In this document: positions 35,901 to 47,896 of the stretch, in pieces | How positions within the stretch are numbered: the first letter of the stretch is position 1 | Layout: each line of letters starts with the position of its first letter | Assembly (NCBI GenBank): GCA_019843655.1 | Contig: JACDQD010000006.1 | Location: 13,286,246-13,350,245, forward strand | From: Lethocerus indicus | Taxonomy: Eukaryota; Arthropoda; Insecta; Hemiptera; Belostomatidae | Reading direction: 5' to 3' | DNA: 64,000 bases | The notes under the pieces: model-generated | What the model was told of the DNA's origin: nothing | Database searches by the model: none | What the model saw: only the letters and a program-made list of their open reading frames with translations | Program-made: the position numbers and the translations under genes

Positions 35901-38900
35901 TCATTCATCACTTATTTCTTCTTGTAGTTTAAAATTAAATGATAGACCTTCCTTAATATTACCTTCATTAAAAGTGTTAACTTCCTCAAATTCATATGGT
36001 GAAGTTATTCCTGTAATAACATCATACAGGAACTTAGCTAGCTTGTTGGCAAAAACATCCATATGGATATAATGCCGACATATCTCAAGCCACTTCTTGA
36101 GCTGTACATTTAAAAAATATATATAATATCAGTAATTTTGGGAATTGAATTTATAAAGGAAATTATATTACCTGAATTTTATTTTTACTGTTGCTATCTA
36201 AAATCTCATGAACCTGAGCTGGATCAACTTTTAATATACTGCTTGCAACTTTTATAGCTTCTTCTTTGATTGCATTTTTCTCTTTGCCCCCATCATCAGT
36301 AAAACGCACTTCATGTACTTTCATAATTAATATCTAAATAAAATGCCTTTATTAAATTAAACTATTATTTTTGAAAGAATAAAAAATTGTTTACATTTAT
36401 AATAAATGGATATTAATATTTAATTCATGCGATTTTACCTCTATTGTTGAGTACAGTTCTTTTATTTTGTTGTCAGACTTGATGAGATTTTCAGAGGCTT
36501 GCTCAATTTGTTCACAAAGCGATTTCTTCAGTTGCAGAATTTTATCCTTGGTCCTTTTAGTGAAATTCTCATATTCTACGTCCTTCTGCACCAATTTCTT
36601 TTTCAAATCAGTTATCTGAAAAAATGTCTTACAAGTTAGGCAGTTATTTTAAAGCAAATAACATTAAACACACCACAAAACAATTAATTTTTTAAATATT
36701 TAAATGTATACCAATTCTAGGTTCGTAAGTAATTTCATATATGCCTTACACCCGAGAGAAATTCAATTTGTTGCACTTTTGGTGGCGCGAAATATTTAAA
36801 AAAGACTTTATAGGATTTATAATACCGACCCTATTCTGCATATTTTGATATAGGACACCCAGGATTTATCTCCTCACGGTATGAACGTATTCAATTTCGT
36901 CACGAACCAACAGGCAAAGACCTCTAGGCTTCTAATACATTTAACGAATGCTCAAACAAATTTGAATTAATTGCTAATTTACTTCTGCTTACCTTTCTCT
37001 CCAACTCCAGAATTTCGCCATTCATTTTTGATTCTTGTTCTGATTTTTCTCTTTCCAAACAACTGACATCCTCTCTGAGTTGTGTTATCTATAAAAATTC
37101 ATGTCATTAATTAAATGTTTATTCTAGTTGACGAAAACTATATGTACTATAATCAATCCTTAGTATTTGTTAAATGAAAGAGATAATTACAAAATATATA
37201 ATAGTTTATCCTACTATCGACGTTACACGTAGTATTAAGAATTGTAAATGGATTATTTATGCATTGCGTGAATGTATTGATAAATCCATTTCATTTTAAC
37301 AATTAAATCACAAACCAAACATCTATTTTGGAGAAGGAGCTCTTTTTCAGATTTCAGCTCACTTCGCAGTGTTTCATTCTTCTCCCCGAACTCCTTCGCT
37401 TCGTTTTCCCATTTCCGCAAATCGGCCCGTAGTCTCTCTATGACATTTTGCCTGTTGGCGCTTACAGCTTCGGAACGTGTTAATCTGTGAAATTTAATAT
37501 TTAAAATAGGCAATTCTTTCAATGGGGAAACATTTTATTTCGCATATAATCCGCGTGATGGTATTTATTGAAATTCATAAGCGTGTGTACTTTCTGCGTA
37601 AATTATTCAATTCACTGTTCCTTTCATCCAGCTGATTTTGGATTTCATCAATCTGTTTACGCTGGTTCGTCATCGTTTGATTCGCAGCCAACAGACGGGA
37701 TTTCATGGCTTCCGCACCGGGCCATACCGTCTCTGCCGCCGCCAGTCTCTCTTTCAGCGTCCTGATCGAGTTGTTACCCTCAGTTATCAACTGCTTGTAT
37801 TGTTTCATTTCAAATTTCAAACCGCTGGCCTAAAGCAAAAAAACGAATTACGAATTAAATTTTCTTAATTGAGGTCCTTTTGTCATGATTGAGTTTTTCT
37901 CACGTCCGGCCAGAACAGTCGGCGAACGCTTCAGAAAAACAACGTCATCAACGTCTGCAGCCGACGTTAAAGCAATAATGTTGGTAATGACGTTCCAAAA
38001 TATCGCGGAAAAAACATTACATTAGTAAATACATTAATAAAAATGTATATCGTCACTTAATTATGGCTATAATTAATTTGGAAAAGTATTTTCCATTTAA
38101 TAAAAAATGAACGGTGAATGGTGAATATCGCCATTTCAAAGAGGCACAAATTTCTATCGTCTGGAATTTCTAATGGTAGCTTGATTTTTTTTCTGATCCA
38201 AGAGAAAGAAAAAATTTAGTGTTCAATTCTATAGTTAAAGATAGTTGAATACCTCATGCAGTAGGCATTTATTGGTCTTGTCTAGTTTTCTACATTTGGC
38301 TAGGGCTTTTTTTATAATTTTTTTTTGGGATCTCAACTTTCTGCAGGAATTCTTATACTTCTCAGTAATTGCCTACAAACATTGTTTATTTGTTGGTGGA
38401 TTATTATATTATTATTGACACTATTAATGTTTTGATAATTATTAATTATTTTCAGTAACAATAAATATGGAAATATTTGTATTTATGTACTATATAAAAT
38501 TGCACTTATCCTATTTTTTAAAGAACAATGGTGTCTGTGTTACTTGCAGAGGAAATGTATTATCATTCAACATACAAGTGTATATCTTTTAGCTGGTTTG
38601 CAATTAGTTTCTTTAGAGGACGATGAAGCATGGGATGAAGATTTTTGGGATTTCTTATCCTGGCAGAAACTTCCAATTGAAGAATTATTTTCACATTTTT
38701 TAAACAGAACCTATATTATCGGAAATATGTAATAATAGTATAATATATAAATATGCGGTGTATATAATATACAATATTATATATTATATATATCAATATG
38801 CGAGTTTGCCCAAAAATGGAGTATTTAGTCCCAAAATCGGCACAAAATGCGGGTTTTAGGCCCAAATATTTGGTTTTTAGGTGCAAAGTCGGCTAAAAAA

Positions 38901-40051
38901 TGCGGTTTTTAGGCTCAAAAATGGGGATTTCGCACCTAAAAACCCCATTTTTGGACCTAAAACGCGCATTTTTGAGCCGATTTGGGCCGACTTTGGGCCT
39001 AAAAACCGCATTTTTGGGCCGATTTTGGGCTAAAAACCACATTTTTAAGCCAATTTTGCGCCAAACAACACCATATTTGGGCGTAAAAATCGCATTTTTG
39101 GGCCTAAAATCACCATTTTTTGGCCTATTTTACGCCTAAAAACGCCATTTTTGGGCATAAAAACCGTATTTTTGAGCCGATTTTGCATGTAGTTTTTAGG
39201 CCCAAATTTTGGATTTGCCCAAATTATAGATATGAATATAATGAATAGGCACCTTTTCTTGTTGTGATAGCACTGATAAGGAACTTCTTGTTGATATGAA
39301 GGATTCATTACTGCTCCTGTGATTCAATAAATCATATAGATATTAGCTATGTATATCTGTAAAGATAAAAATGTTAAACAAGTTCATATAATTTTTAGTG
39401 AACTTAAATTATTAATGAATAATGGCAGGAATAATTTAAAATCAGATTTATATAAACTATTTAATAGGTTACTTTGACTGTTCAGAGGTATTTTCAAGGC
39501 TGAAACTCCAGTGTGAAATTTCTCCTGTTGTTTTTGAGACCTTCTGACCTGTTTTTGTTTCTCCTTCCTTTGTCAAAATTGTTACTGCTTTACAAAGTTT
39601 TTCAAGTATATTCCTGAATAATGCATTTTCTTCTTTCCTGAGATTACTCTCATTATTTATAGCTGAAATCATTTATGTCAAGCTAATGTATATCCGTTTT
39701 GATATATCAACCCCAGTTGTATCCATTGCATTGGAAACTATTGAAGACAACAATAATATTTATTTAATTATTAGGCATATCAGGAATATTTATTGAATGG
39801 GAAAAATGATTTAATTTTACCTGTCAATAATTGTTGATTACACATGTGAACCTCCTTCATCAATTCTGTAGAATTCGTTTTAGTGGATGAGTGTTCAATG
39901 TTTCTTCTATGGGTTTTCTGAAACAATAGCATATATATTTTTTATTCCATATTTTTTGTTTTGCAATGATTACATTACTTAATATTAATTTCAAATTTTT
40001 AAATAGATGAATTTTTCCAATAATATTAAGGATATTTTCGTCATTTATCAT
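35901..40051 (-). CDS. coiled-coil protein, possibly centrosomal (centlein-like), twelve exons
   Basis: Exons on the minus strand: 40051-39974, 39917-39821, 39662-39473, 39316-39253, 38710-38576, 38372-38253, 37829-37591, 37484-37316, 37088-36993, 36615-36439, 36333-36172, 36101-35901. All joins are GT-AG with matching phases and no stops, giving 575 residues. Residues 1-188 are polar and Ser/Thr/Asn-rich; 189-228 are a Lys-rich helix (KLRSQKKIIKKALAKCRKL); about 229-455 are heptad-like Glu/Lys/Leu coiled coil (TLKERLAAAE, RLRADLRKWENEAKEF, LERKITDLKKKL); 456-575 form a distinct C-terminal module (ASSILKVDPAQVHEILD, then KKWLEICRHYIHMDVF). That last module resembles my memory of the centlein C-terminus, but I cannot verify it. 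The exon-1 donor (GTAATC) is weak, so the 5' end is the least certain part. The fifth exon's upstream intron is filled by a repeat array. Confidence 0.85.
38809..39226. repeat. degenerate quasi-palindromic repeat array in an intron
   Basis: Many diverged copies of a motif of about 21 bases, GGCCTAAAAACCGCATTTTT, often doubled with an intervening CCGATTTTGG. In the left part (38,809 to about 38,930) the motif mostly reads GGTTTTTAGGC; from about 38,935 it flips to GCCTAAAAACC. The motif itself is nearly self-complementary. It lies wholly inside the intron between exons 4 and 5 of the coiled-coil gene (39,252-38,711). Confidence 0.85.
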
Positions 40052-40107
40052 TTTATTTAGTAAGGTATTTTTGGCTTTTCGTAAGAACAGAATGATTTTT
40101 TAGTGGA

Positions 40108-40279
40108 ATGATTGCTTCTTCATTGGGTTTGAAGTTTTGGTGAGTAGCACATGTCAGAATCTGAGCTCACTAACCTTTAAATTTTCAGGTTATTTAAAAT
40201 TAAGCACTATTATGGGGTAGCAGCTTCGTTTCTGCATGAAACTCAAGAAAATGAAGAAATTATGATGTACATATTTTAA
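40108..40279 (+). CDS. possible two-exon short protein, head-to-head with the coiled-coil gene
   Basis: ATG at 40,108, donor TTTTG|GTGAGT at 40,140, branch-like CACTAACC, acceptor ATTTTCAG at 40,188 and stop TAA at 40,277 give a 40-residue product with a 49-base intron. The joined frame is open across the junction (KFWLFKIKHYYG). The splice signals are unusually good for chance, but the product matches no family I know. The start lies only 57 bases from the opposite-strand ATG of the coiled-coil gene, so both transcripts would share or overlap promoter sequence. It could also be part of a longer gene or an antisense RNA. Confidence 0.25.
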
Positions 40280-41931
40280 ATTTATTATATTTATTTATTT
40301 TATGTGTATAAAATAATTTGATGACGAAGTCAAAGATAAAGAATGCTTCAATCTATTCAGATATTTCTTTCTCTTTTTTTTGTGATCACCTAACGAACGT
40401 CGATCTATATTCGTGTTAAAACCCGTCGCAATGATTTCTCACAGGTCCTGGGGCCTGTAAAAATAACGCGCAGGAATGAAGGAGACGATATTAAAAACTT
40501 TTTAATACTGTAAATCCTGATTTCTATTTGACGCCCCCTCCCGGGCCTACCCCAACCGGGTCTGCCCGAAAAGAGATTAGCGCGGAGCGAGGGTATCACT
40601 GCTGGCGGCGGGTCGCCTTATTGGTACTATAAATCCTGATTAGAACATTAATACCTGTGTTTAATAAGAGATAGGGGGGGGGGCACCGCCCGAGGAAAAA
40701 AAGCGTATTAAAAGTTAGTGGGGGGCGGCCCCTGGGGCAGCAAATGGAGTAACCCTGTAAAAGCCACCCTCTGGATCTGATTAGGGACGCGACACCGCCG
40801 GGCATCTCCTTATAGACATTTTATTACGCTGTTATTTCTTCCTTCCTCTTTCCGCTTTTAAGCAATATTTTTTACCGAAGGCGCTTGGCCAGATTTCACA
40901 TTCTAAATGAAATTGTGATAATATTCCAAATTGTAATAATTCCAATAATATACCCGTTGATTCACTCCATAATCTGGACACTGGTATAATTATTCTCATT
41001 TATTTAACGTAGGTAACATGGAACGCGAATGTGAATGTCAACGTCAACGATTTTTTAGGCGCATCCTTTTACATTTTTCGTCGTTTTTGATCTAATTTTA
41101 TAGGATTGAAAAACGAACAATTGCAGTGCGGAACACCTTCTTCTTGTTCAGAGCTTCTTCTACGTCCATATGTCGGAATGCCATGAAATATAATATTTTG
41201 ATTACAATGATTATACTCGTATCCGTATTTCGTTCTTATTGGCGCCCTAAAGTGTTAAGATTCCTAGAAACACAAAAAGGGAAAATAACTCGACAGAACC
41301 ATTTCGATAAAGGGTTAAAAATAAATCGATTTACATTTGTTCTCAGTGGTCTGAAAATCTGGAAATTTACAGAATTTTCTCAACCGATTGACGTTTATTG
41401 TCCGAAAATGCGCCCATAGAGCTATCTGTATTTAGTATTAATTTATGTCACAGCAGTACTAGCAGCTTTCGTTGAACATTCCCATATTTCATGCTTCATT
41501 TGGGAACTTTCGCCGTCCGAGTCGTTCGGATTTTTTCCAACTCCCCGCACCAAGTATATAAAAAGTACACTCGCAAAGTCATTGGGGAAGTTTCCTCGGA
41601 AAAAAGTAATAAATTACAGTGTAAGGTGTCTTCAACTCTAAGTCCTGGAAGGGAGAGGGGTTGCTTTAGGAAAAAAAATAATTGAAACAGATGGAACCGG
41701 TATAGGGGAGTGAGTTGAAGTGGACTCGTTCCGAGTAAAAACAAGCGGGGAGGTCGAGGCTGTCAACGGCCAGTTAGGCGGAGCTTTACCGCTCAGGTGT
41801 TGTCGGGAGGCTGCGTAATTACTGGCGGGCATTATCATAGGGAAGGCATTAGAGGTGGGCCCATCAGGCGTCCGCCTTTTTAGCCCCAACATCCCCCGCG
41901 GGCGCCCTCTCCGCTCCCTAATTAAAATAGC

Positions 41932-41934
<3 letters not shown>

Positions 41935-41993
<59 letters not shown>
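41935..41993. repeat. (CT)n microsatellite
   Basis: About 29 uninterrupted CT units within a GC-rich island. Confidence 0.97.
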
Positions 41994-41995
<2 letters not shown>

Positions 41996-42638
41996 CCGCT
42001 TCCCTATAGCTCCCCCCACTCGGCCCGCCTAATGGAATACTGACGGACAACTGCCACCGGCACCCCGCCGTCCCGCTAACTAGTTTTTACTGTGGCGGGC
42101 CCCGCGCTATAGGCGCCACTTAATTATAATTTAAGGCCGAGTCCTCCCCCACCCACGGAGAGAGATCTCTTACACGTACGCCGGGGGCGGCCTCCGAAGT
42201 AAGCCTTAAACTCTTTCGAGGTTTCGCCCGCGGAACGGTCTAATAAATTTTAACCGCGGGAGTTTCTTGTTCCCAACCGACGCGACTTTTAATATAGGAA
42301 ACTCGAAGAAGGGGCGCGGGGGGGGGCGATACTTGAGGCCACCTGCCGCATTAATTAATAATAGACCTGTGCTCTCCGAGCCCCAAGAAAAATTGGTTCC
42401 GCCGTCTAAGTGCTCGGCTCAAAAATTGCGAATAGAAACGTCCGTAGATTAAAGTAAAAACACTGCGTTTATTACACTAATGAAATTATGTAGGTTGTAT
42501 CTGAAGTAAAAGGGAAATATATAATTGATTTATATCTTATATCTCTTATGGGTGACACGGAAGATAGAATTGAAAATTGTAAAAGATGTATAATGAATAT
42601 TATACCAAATTATTTTTATTACCGATATTTAATCTAGA

Positions 42639-42767
42639 TTGGGGTGAATTGGGGGTTGTTGGGGTGGTTTTGGGTGAATTAGGGAGGATAGAGGTGGATT
42701 GGTGTGGGTTGGGGTGAATTAGGGAGGATTGGGGTGAATTGGGGTTGTCGGGTTGGATTGGGCGTTT
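42639..42767 (+). repeat. G-rich minisatellite with G-quadruplex potential
   Basis: Imperfect repeats of GGGGTGAATT and GGGAGGATT with all G-runs on the plus strand. At 42,641-42,674 four G-runs (4, 5, 4 and 3 or more) are separated by 5-7 bases, which meets the usual quadruplex motif; a second cluster lies near 42,700-42,750. It abuts the 42-bp minisatellite. Confidence 0.8.
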
Positions 42768-42893
42768 GGCGTATTGCGGGATAGTAGTACCTGCAAACGG
42801 AAGGCGTTCAATGTAGTGCGTAATAGTATAACCTGACGACGGAAGGCGTTCACCGTATTGCGGGATAGTATAACCTGAGAACGGAAGGCGTTC
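42768..42893 (-). repeat. 42-bp minisatellite (family copy 2)
   Basis: Partial unit at 42,768-42,802, full units at 42,803-42,844 and 42,845-42,886, then the start of another. The shared core is GGATAGTATAACCTGA...CGGAAGGCGTTC. It belongs to the same family as 23,238-23,328. The minus-strand frame reads 14-residue repeats (VNAFRRQVILLRTT, LNAFRLQVLLSRNT). Confidence 0.9.
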
Positions 42894-43063
42894 TTCACCA
42901 CTACATTACTAACAGAATACAGCTACTGATGATGTTTGAAATACTCAATGAACCCCCACATAAAATACCCTTTTTTAAATTTGTTCGAAACTGGCGATGC
43001 GGATGTTTTTAAAATTCGTTTATATTTTCTATATAGTTATTAGGAATTTACTGCTCAGAAATA

Positions 43064-43317
43064 ATACCAACCGGAATTTCCCTCGGCCGGAAGCAGGAGA
43101 GACGGGATGATACTGAGGGAGTGAGAAAGACTGTGGTTAGCGTGAGACAGAGAGTTCTGAGAAAGGGGCCTCTGGTAATTAGCCTGCATGAATAATGCAT
43201 ATTGTCGCTGGCTGCGACACTGAACCCACTAATTGTTTCCTCCGACCCGATGTGGAGAGTGAATTAATCAAATTAACTGGATGGCATTAAACCCCGTCCT
43301 CCACTAACGGATTTTTT
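43064..43317 (-). repeat. duplicated non-coding element, copy B (inverted)
   Basis: The reverse complement of this stretch aligns with 32,487-32,762 almost throughout, from the CCGGCCGAGGGAA end to the CCGTTnnnGAnGACG end. It lacks a short segment present in copy A (CTGGTCCCACCGCCGTTA region) and has other small indels. The two copies lie about 10.5 kb apart in opposite orientation. Confidence 0.85.
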
Positions 43318-44048
43318 TATCGGCCCTTTATAAATTACCTGTCTGGAAGAAAAACACGTTGAAACAAAGTATTAAAGTATTTGTTTTTTCGATTTATGGG
43401 TAAAAAAATGAGTATCATAAAATACCAATGCTAAATATTTCCTACAAAAATAATGTAATTATGCAGGGATACTGCTGTCTGGATATACGTAATTGAACAG
43501 AACTTCACGAGCATTGTCGAAATTCTTAATTATTGACGATTTGTATTTAAATAGGTGTGTAAAGATGGAAATATGAAAAAATTGACGTTATTAAAATCAC
43601 ACTAAATTCTCAAGTAAATGCTTTAAATTAAGTTTAAGCTTTATTTCATAACGTTGATAAGTGATCGATGAAACTGAATATTATTTAGTTGAACGGCAAT
43701 ATTTATTTGCCGAACTTGGCGCACATATTATGCTTGTGGAAAACATCAAGCAGTTATATTTAATCCGATTTCGTCATACGCGATGTTCAGATACAGCTAT
43801 CTGTTAGGCTTAATTAATTGAAATAATTAATTTACGAGTCGGAACCGACGTCGCTGGCTTCCGGCCTGATAAAACGGGACACTGTGCGGGGGCGGGCGCC
43901 TGTATTCTCATTAATTTCAAACTTAAGCCCGCGCCCAGTCCGCGTTTTAATATCGGCACCGAACGGGCATTGCACCTGCCACGTATTTTTACATAATATT
44001 AAATAGTCTTAAGTAATTTATTCTCAATTTTTACGCCTGTCGGAACTC

Positions 44049-44134
44049 GGAGAGAATAAGAGAAGCGAGAGGGAGAGATGAAGTGTGGAGAGAGAGAGGA
44101 GAGGGAATGGAAGGGAGGGGAAGGGAGAGAGAAT
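44049..44134. repeat. purine-rich (GA/GGGA) tract
   Basis: Interrupted GAGA and GGGA repeats forming an almost pure purine strand. Confidence 0.8.
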
Positions 44135-47100
44135 ACCAGAAAACATTCAATATAGTCATATACACCCGGGCTGTTGCATATTGGAGCCAGAAGAAATTCA
44201 TTTAATCCGGCCTGAAAATTGTTTTTAGCGTCCGGAAACAGTGTTTTGCCTTATTCGTCCGGTTTTCATAATTAATTTATCGTGCGCCGAAGAAGGCGGA
44301 ATTAGAATAGGATAACATTTTTTACCCTGCTAAGAAGGGTAAGAGTATAATATCAAGCTCTACCCGTGCAGCAAGTTCCATTCGAGGGTAATTATTAAAT
44401 ACAATTATTTATTATTCGATTTCGTTCATTCGATTCATTTCGAAGGGCGAATTTTAATGGGAAAACGGGAACCAGAAGTCAATTTCATTGACCATTTCAT
44501 CGTCCCTGCCTACACCAGCGGGATCTGGATTCGAAGTCGTGCAAAATCATTGCGTGTTAAGCGATTTTTTTTCATTTTATTTACTTTTAACTTATTTTTC
44601 AGTCCTGACGTTTCGGAAACAGTTATTGCGTAGGCATATAAACAAGAACGACGATTTTATCATTGGTATAAAACTTTTAAAAGGAACGATTTAATTTTAT
44701 TCGCTCGCTGGGACCTCGAGCCCCGCGCCAGTACGCAGGGCAGGTTTTAATCGTTACCGAAACTACGGTCTGTTTCTTTCTTTTATCTCGGCAATTAGCC
44801 AAGCCCGGGTCGCTTTTACGAAACTTTAAAATGGGATCTCGCGTGTCGCTGGCCGTCGGCGCCCTTTGAGGGATCCTCGTCCCCTCCTCCCCTTCATCGT
44901 AAACAGAAAGGAAGCAAGGAGGAGTTAAGCAACTAGAAATCGTCTAATTAGACCTTCGGAGACGGAGCCGGACGTCGAATTCCACTGTCCAGGGATGCGT
45001 ATAAATTATTCCTACAGCGGCGAGGAGTGACAGGAGCGCAAACACCTGTTGTCTGCTCCTATTCACGCACCTATTTTACACAACCCTAATCCCCGACCCT
45101 TTGCTATAATTTATTCGTTCGGCAAACACACACGACTGGAAATGTCACGCTGGAACGCAGTATTATCAATTATTTACCAATAATAAATTTTGTCTACAAT
45201 GTGTCATTAAAAATAGGTACAGTGCCATTACGGATGGTGTGGGACTTTGAATAAGTCTCATTGGGTTCACCTTGTTACTGATATTTGATCGGAAATGTGG
45301 CGTTAACTCGAGCGCGATAAATAAAAACGACAGCTACAATGGCAGCGCATTCAATTTCGGAGTTTGACGTTCTCGAACGGGAACAAGTTCGGCTGGTAGA
45401 TGTTTTCATATTATCGCCAATGATTGAAATAGCGACTCGTCTCGTGAAATAGGAAAAATAGCAAGCCGGTCAACAAATGTAAATGCGGTCGAGGTTCAAT
45501 TCATCAGACTGCCACTATCAATATTCCTGTCTGAACGGTTGCCGAATTGAAGGGAAGGGAGAGATGGAAAGGATGAATACTTTTTCCATTCAGAAAACTA
45601 TAATGGCTATTGTGTCGGTTGACAGCAATTGAACTATTTGCACGTTCGTTACGTCTCCATTTAATTGGTTCTTCAAATGGCATTTTCCACAGTCCGCAAA
45701 CATGAAAATACACAAGTGCCGGGTTAAAACTACAGGTACATGCTATTGTAAGATTTTTGTTAGGCTTGAGGCTCAAGAAACGCTGGCCATATTACTATAT
45801 AATGTACGCAATTTATGAAATTTAAAAGTTATTCTATATTTCATGTATTGAACCGTTCTCTGCGAGAATTTCCAGATGTATCGTATAATTTTCTCGTCCG
45901 CCGCATTGCCCCCTCCCATTTACTCATGCCCAAACACATACAAATGCAAATTACGTATATCGGCCGCGGACACTGTCCTTTGTCCCCGTTGTCGCGTCCG
46001 GACAACCGCGATAACCTTTCCGGCTCTCTGTCATGGAAATACGACCCGGGGAATTGAAGGCAGAACAGGGACAATCATTGTCGCCTCGTTGTTTCGAAAT
46101 TCAGTTCATTGTTTGTGAGGACTCTGATCGCCGGACTTTATTGGCTGCCGGGGGTCATCCTATTGCGCCCCGGTGGACCTCCTCTCATCCAGTACGGGAA
46201 TGTCCCACGTACAAATAGGTCCATAAACTATAACAACATTGATATAAATAATAACTATAAATGAAAACATAAGGAGGATAAATATAACCACCCCAATTTG
46301 CTTAGTGTTTAAAATAATTGTTTCTATAAAGAATCCGTATGTATCATATTGCACCGCGTGTACGGTCACGTTGTTGATATCTCAGTAATATTTTCTAGTA
46401 TTTTACTCTTATAGAACTTTCTGCCTGTCCAGTGATGGCAACTCTAACAAACCTAAGAAGGCTTGAACCGGCTCGCTCGAAGAATACAATTGATCTGTGC
46501 CGAATATCCGATAAATAAATATACTCCTGAAGTATTAACAAAATGTTGGCTTTAAAGAAATCCAAAGTAAAGCTAAATGATCCGCCGCCTTGCCCACCGT
46601 TTACGCCTCATTACCGCATCGAATTTTTCACCAGTTCCTAGAAAGTCTGCGGGCAATTATCCCGGCGAATACGGCAGCTCGCTTATTCCTGTGTTCAACA
46701 TTGACTTTCTCCCGGGGCAATTATTAAAGCCTTCCCTTCAGGAACGGAGTCCGTTCGGATTTTGCTAAAAATTTACACAATGAGTTCAAAGTTATATTAT
46801 GTTCCGTATGCGTTGTTACGATATAAGATGAAAAATAATGGCTTATAAATCAGGCGATGAATTTAACTTTGAAGAATTGTATCGCTTGTAGCGTAGGTAA
46901 CCGACCAAGTAACTAACTTAAATAAAGTACTTTAGTATATAACTGAGGAAATAGAAAAGTCGGATGGCTGTGCGACTGGCCATGAGAGTGAACGTAACCT
47001 GCCTTGGCACTCGTTAATGGCGGCTTCATTCCCCAAACGACGACTGCACCGTTGAAAAATACCCTTTGTTTTATGTCCAAATTAATTTCTATCCTTTTTA

Positions 47101-47896
47101 CGGCGGCACTAAAACTTGCCAGCGACCTGACTGTGTTTTATTACGACAGCGAAGCGGTGCCCCTAGACTCGGCGGCCGCTAGACTCTTTAATTACTCCGG
47201 CTAATTAGTAATTTAAGTATCCCCGCCAGTAATCTATTAATGGGGATAGTTGATTGCGACATTTACCCCTTAAATAGGATTCGACTACTGGACGCCGCTC
47301 GAAGCCGTTGGAAAATCCATTGCCAATAACAATTCGTACTTATAAAGAATAATGATGTTTAAAAAGAAAATTCAATTTAAAGATTTTGTGAAATATATAT
47401 TACACGCATTGAAGATGTCGGTTGAATCTCATTAGTGTTATTCTGTTCTGCGTGCAATTTTCACTGCTTCATTTCGAGTTTTAACTACCGCATTCGCTTC
47501 AGTATAAGTTTATTTTTAATAATAATAACCCTGGTCATGTTTCGTAATGGTAAGAGTGGCCTGGTCGGAAGACGTGACATATTGTAGAAACGGCTCATTT
47601 TTTACGGGTATTTGTCCCCTTGATAGGTTTAAATTACCTAAATTTTGAATAATTAAGACCGTAGGAATGGCCAGAATTTGAAACCAAATTAACAGTATTC
47701 AATTTATATCATAAAATAATTTATATACAGTTATTTGGGGGACTGACAGAGATTGCAATGTTTTTATAATTGCCATAACCGTCCCTATTTCCCGTGTTTC
47801 GACACGATCTGTGATAGTAGCCTGTAGCGGTATGTTACAAGGGTAACATTAACTAATCCACAAACTTATGACTTATATTAAATAATATATGTTATA

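Larger units (their letters stand above)
40290..47890. other. gene-free stretch
   Basis: No coding region was recognised. It holds a (CT)n tract (41.94 kb), the G-rich array and 42-bp minisatellite (42.6-42.9 kb), copy B of the duplicated non-coding element (43.1-43.3 kb), a purine-rich tract (44.05-44.13 kb) and several GC-rich islands (40.5-40.8, 41.7-42.4, 43.85-43.95 kb). Confidence 0.5.

Noticed and set aside
38544..38732. Plus-strand 62-codon frame
   Set aside because: It is the antisense shadow of exon 5 of the coiled-coil gene.
41309..41318. AAGGGTTAA, resembling a piggyBac right end
   Set aside because: No matching TTAACCCTT left end was found upstream.
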